A program made the position numbers and the translations under genes. A DNA stretch of 6,342 bases from Clostridiales bacterium (GTDB lineage: Bacteria > Bacillota > Clostridia > Christensenellales > Aristaeellaceae), in NCBI GenBank assembly GCA_012522875.1, contig JAAYJP010000129.1:1-6342 (forward strand), read 5' to 3'. The stretch's first letter is position 1, and every line of letters begins with the position of its first letter. Under the pieces are notes generated by a model, which was not told the origin of the DNA, searched no databases, and saw only the letters and a list, made by a program, of their open reading frames with translations. Positions 5,811-6,342 of this stretch are shown in pieces.

Positions 5811-6342
5811 GCCAGAGCTATGACCTGGTGGTTATTGGCGCGGGGCATGCCGGGTGCGAGGCCGCCCTGGCTGCGGCGCGCCTGGGGCTGGAGACGCTGC
5901 TGCTGACGCTGAACCTTGACGCCATTGCCCTGATGCCCTGCAATCCCTCCATTGGCGGCACCGGCAAAAGCCAGTTGGTGCGGGAGGTGGATGCTCTGGG
6001 CGGTGAAATGGCATTGGTGATTGATGAAGCGACCCTGCAAACCAGAACCCTAAATACCGGCAAAGGCCCCGCAGTACACTCCCTGCGCGCCCAGGCGGAC
6101 AAGCGCGCTTATCAGGCGCGGATGATACGCGCGCTGTTTTCACAGCAGTGCCTCACCATCCGCCAGGGTGAAGTCGTTGATATCCTCACAGAGAATGCCA
6201 GGGTCACCGGCATCAAGACCCTTACCGGGGATGTGATCACCTGCCGGGCGGTGGTAGTGGCAGCCGGAGTGTATCTCAGAAGCCGCATTATTATAGGCGA
6301 AGCCCGTTGGGATGGGGGGCCTCAGGGGCTTATGTCTTCAAA
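5807..6342 (+). CDS. mnmG: tRNA uridine-5-carboxymethylaminomethyl modification enzyme MnmG (GidA), N-terminal part
   Basis: FAD-dependent subunit that, with the GTPase MnmE, installs the (carboxymethyl)aminomethyl group at wobble uridine 34 of several tRNAs. Only 178 codons of roughly 620-640 lie inside the window. Visible are the FAD dinucleotide loop VVIGAGHAGCEAA (8-20, G11-x-G13-x-x-G16), NLDAIALMPCNPSIGG (36-51) with C45 equivalent to the conserved E. coli C47, EVDALGGEMA (60-69) and KGPAVHSLRAQADK (86-99). Two normally invariant places differ: K-S-Q (54-56) where E. coli has K-G-H, and AGVYLRSR where TGTFLxGK or similar is usual. The ATG shares ATGA with the stop of the upstream gene, and GGAAAG (5793-5798) is only a moderate ribosome site, so initiation is probably coupled. 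It usually neighbours mnmE and rsmG; here a glycosyltransferase precedes it. Function is secure from the motifs. Confidence 0.96.
   Translation, partial: MSQSYDLVVIGAGHAGCEAALAAARLGLETLLLTLNLDAIALMPCNPSIGGTGKSQLVREVDALGGEMALVIDEATLQTRTLNTGKGPAVHSLRAQADKRAYQARMIRALFSQQCLTIRQGEVVDILTENARVTGIKTLTGDVITCRAVVVAAGVYLRSRIIIGEARWDGGPQGLMSS

Noticed and set aside
1..6342. Mobile element, CRISPR, phage or defence system
   Set aside because: No transposase, integrase, repeat-spacer array, long terminal repeats or tRNA found; every stretch over 130 bases is accounted for by core metabolic or housekeeping genes.

Overview
The window shows the edges of two divergent operons from what looks like an anaerobic Bacillota bacterium, probably class Clostridia. 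That placement rests on the clostridial glutamate-mutase gene set and gene order, protein sequences closely resembling the Clostridium cochlearium and C. tetanomorphum enzymes as I remember them, strong GGAGG-type ribosome binding sites and sigma-A-like promoters. Base composition is GC-leaning by eye, which argues against a low-GC Clostridium sensu stricto. No finer placement is justified.

Left two thirds, minus strand (1-4481): a tightly packed operon in the order glmS, glmL, glmE, mal. GlmS and GlmE form adenosylcobalamin-dependent glutamate mutase, which converts L-glutamate to (2S,3S)-3-methylaspartate. GlmL is its ASKHA-fold partner, the presumed reactivase or chaperone. Methylaspartate ammonia-lyase then eliminates ammonia to give mesaconate. 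These are the first two steps of the methylaspartate route of glutamate fermentation. The genes overlap by 1 nt (glmS/glmL) and 17 nt (glmL/glmE), and a 21-nt gap precedes mal, so coupled translation is likely. mal runs off the left edge and lacks only its last ten or so codons. Any mesaconate hydratase or citramalate lyase genes would lie beyond that edge.

Middle (4482-4607): a 126-bp divergent intergenic region with two good back-to-back sigma-A promoters whose -35 boxes are only 9 bp apart. Both predicted leaders are about 22-25 nt, too short for a riboswitch.

Right third, plus strand (4608-6342): a GT-B fold family 4 glycosyltransferase, probably a membrane glycolipid glucosyl- or mannosyltransferase, overlaps by 4 nt the start of mnmG, the FAD enzyme of tRNA wobble-uridine modification. 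mnmG is cut by the right edge after 178 codons.

I see no RNA genes, mobile elements, CRISPR arrays, attachment sites or convincing terminators. The window is mostly well-understood metabolism. The points worth a second look are the compact divergent promoter region, the glycosyltransferase-mnmG pairing, the arginine-rich tail and hairpin at that junction, and small deviations in the MnmG N-terminal motifs. I found no convincing undescribed system.
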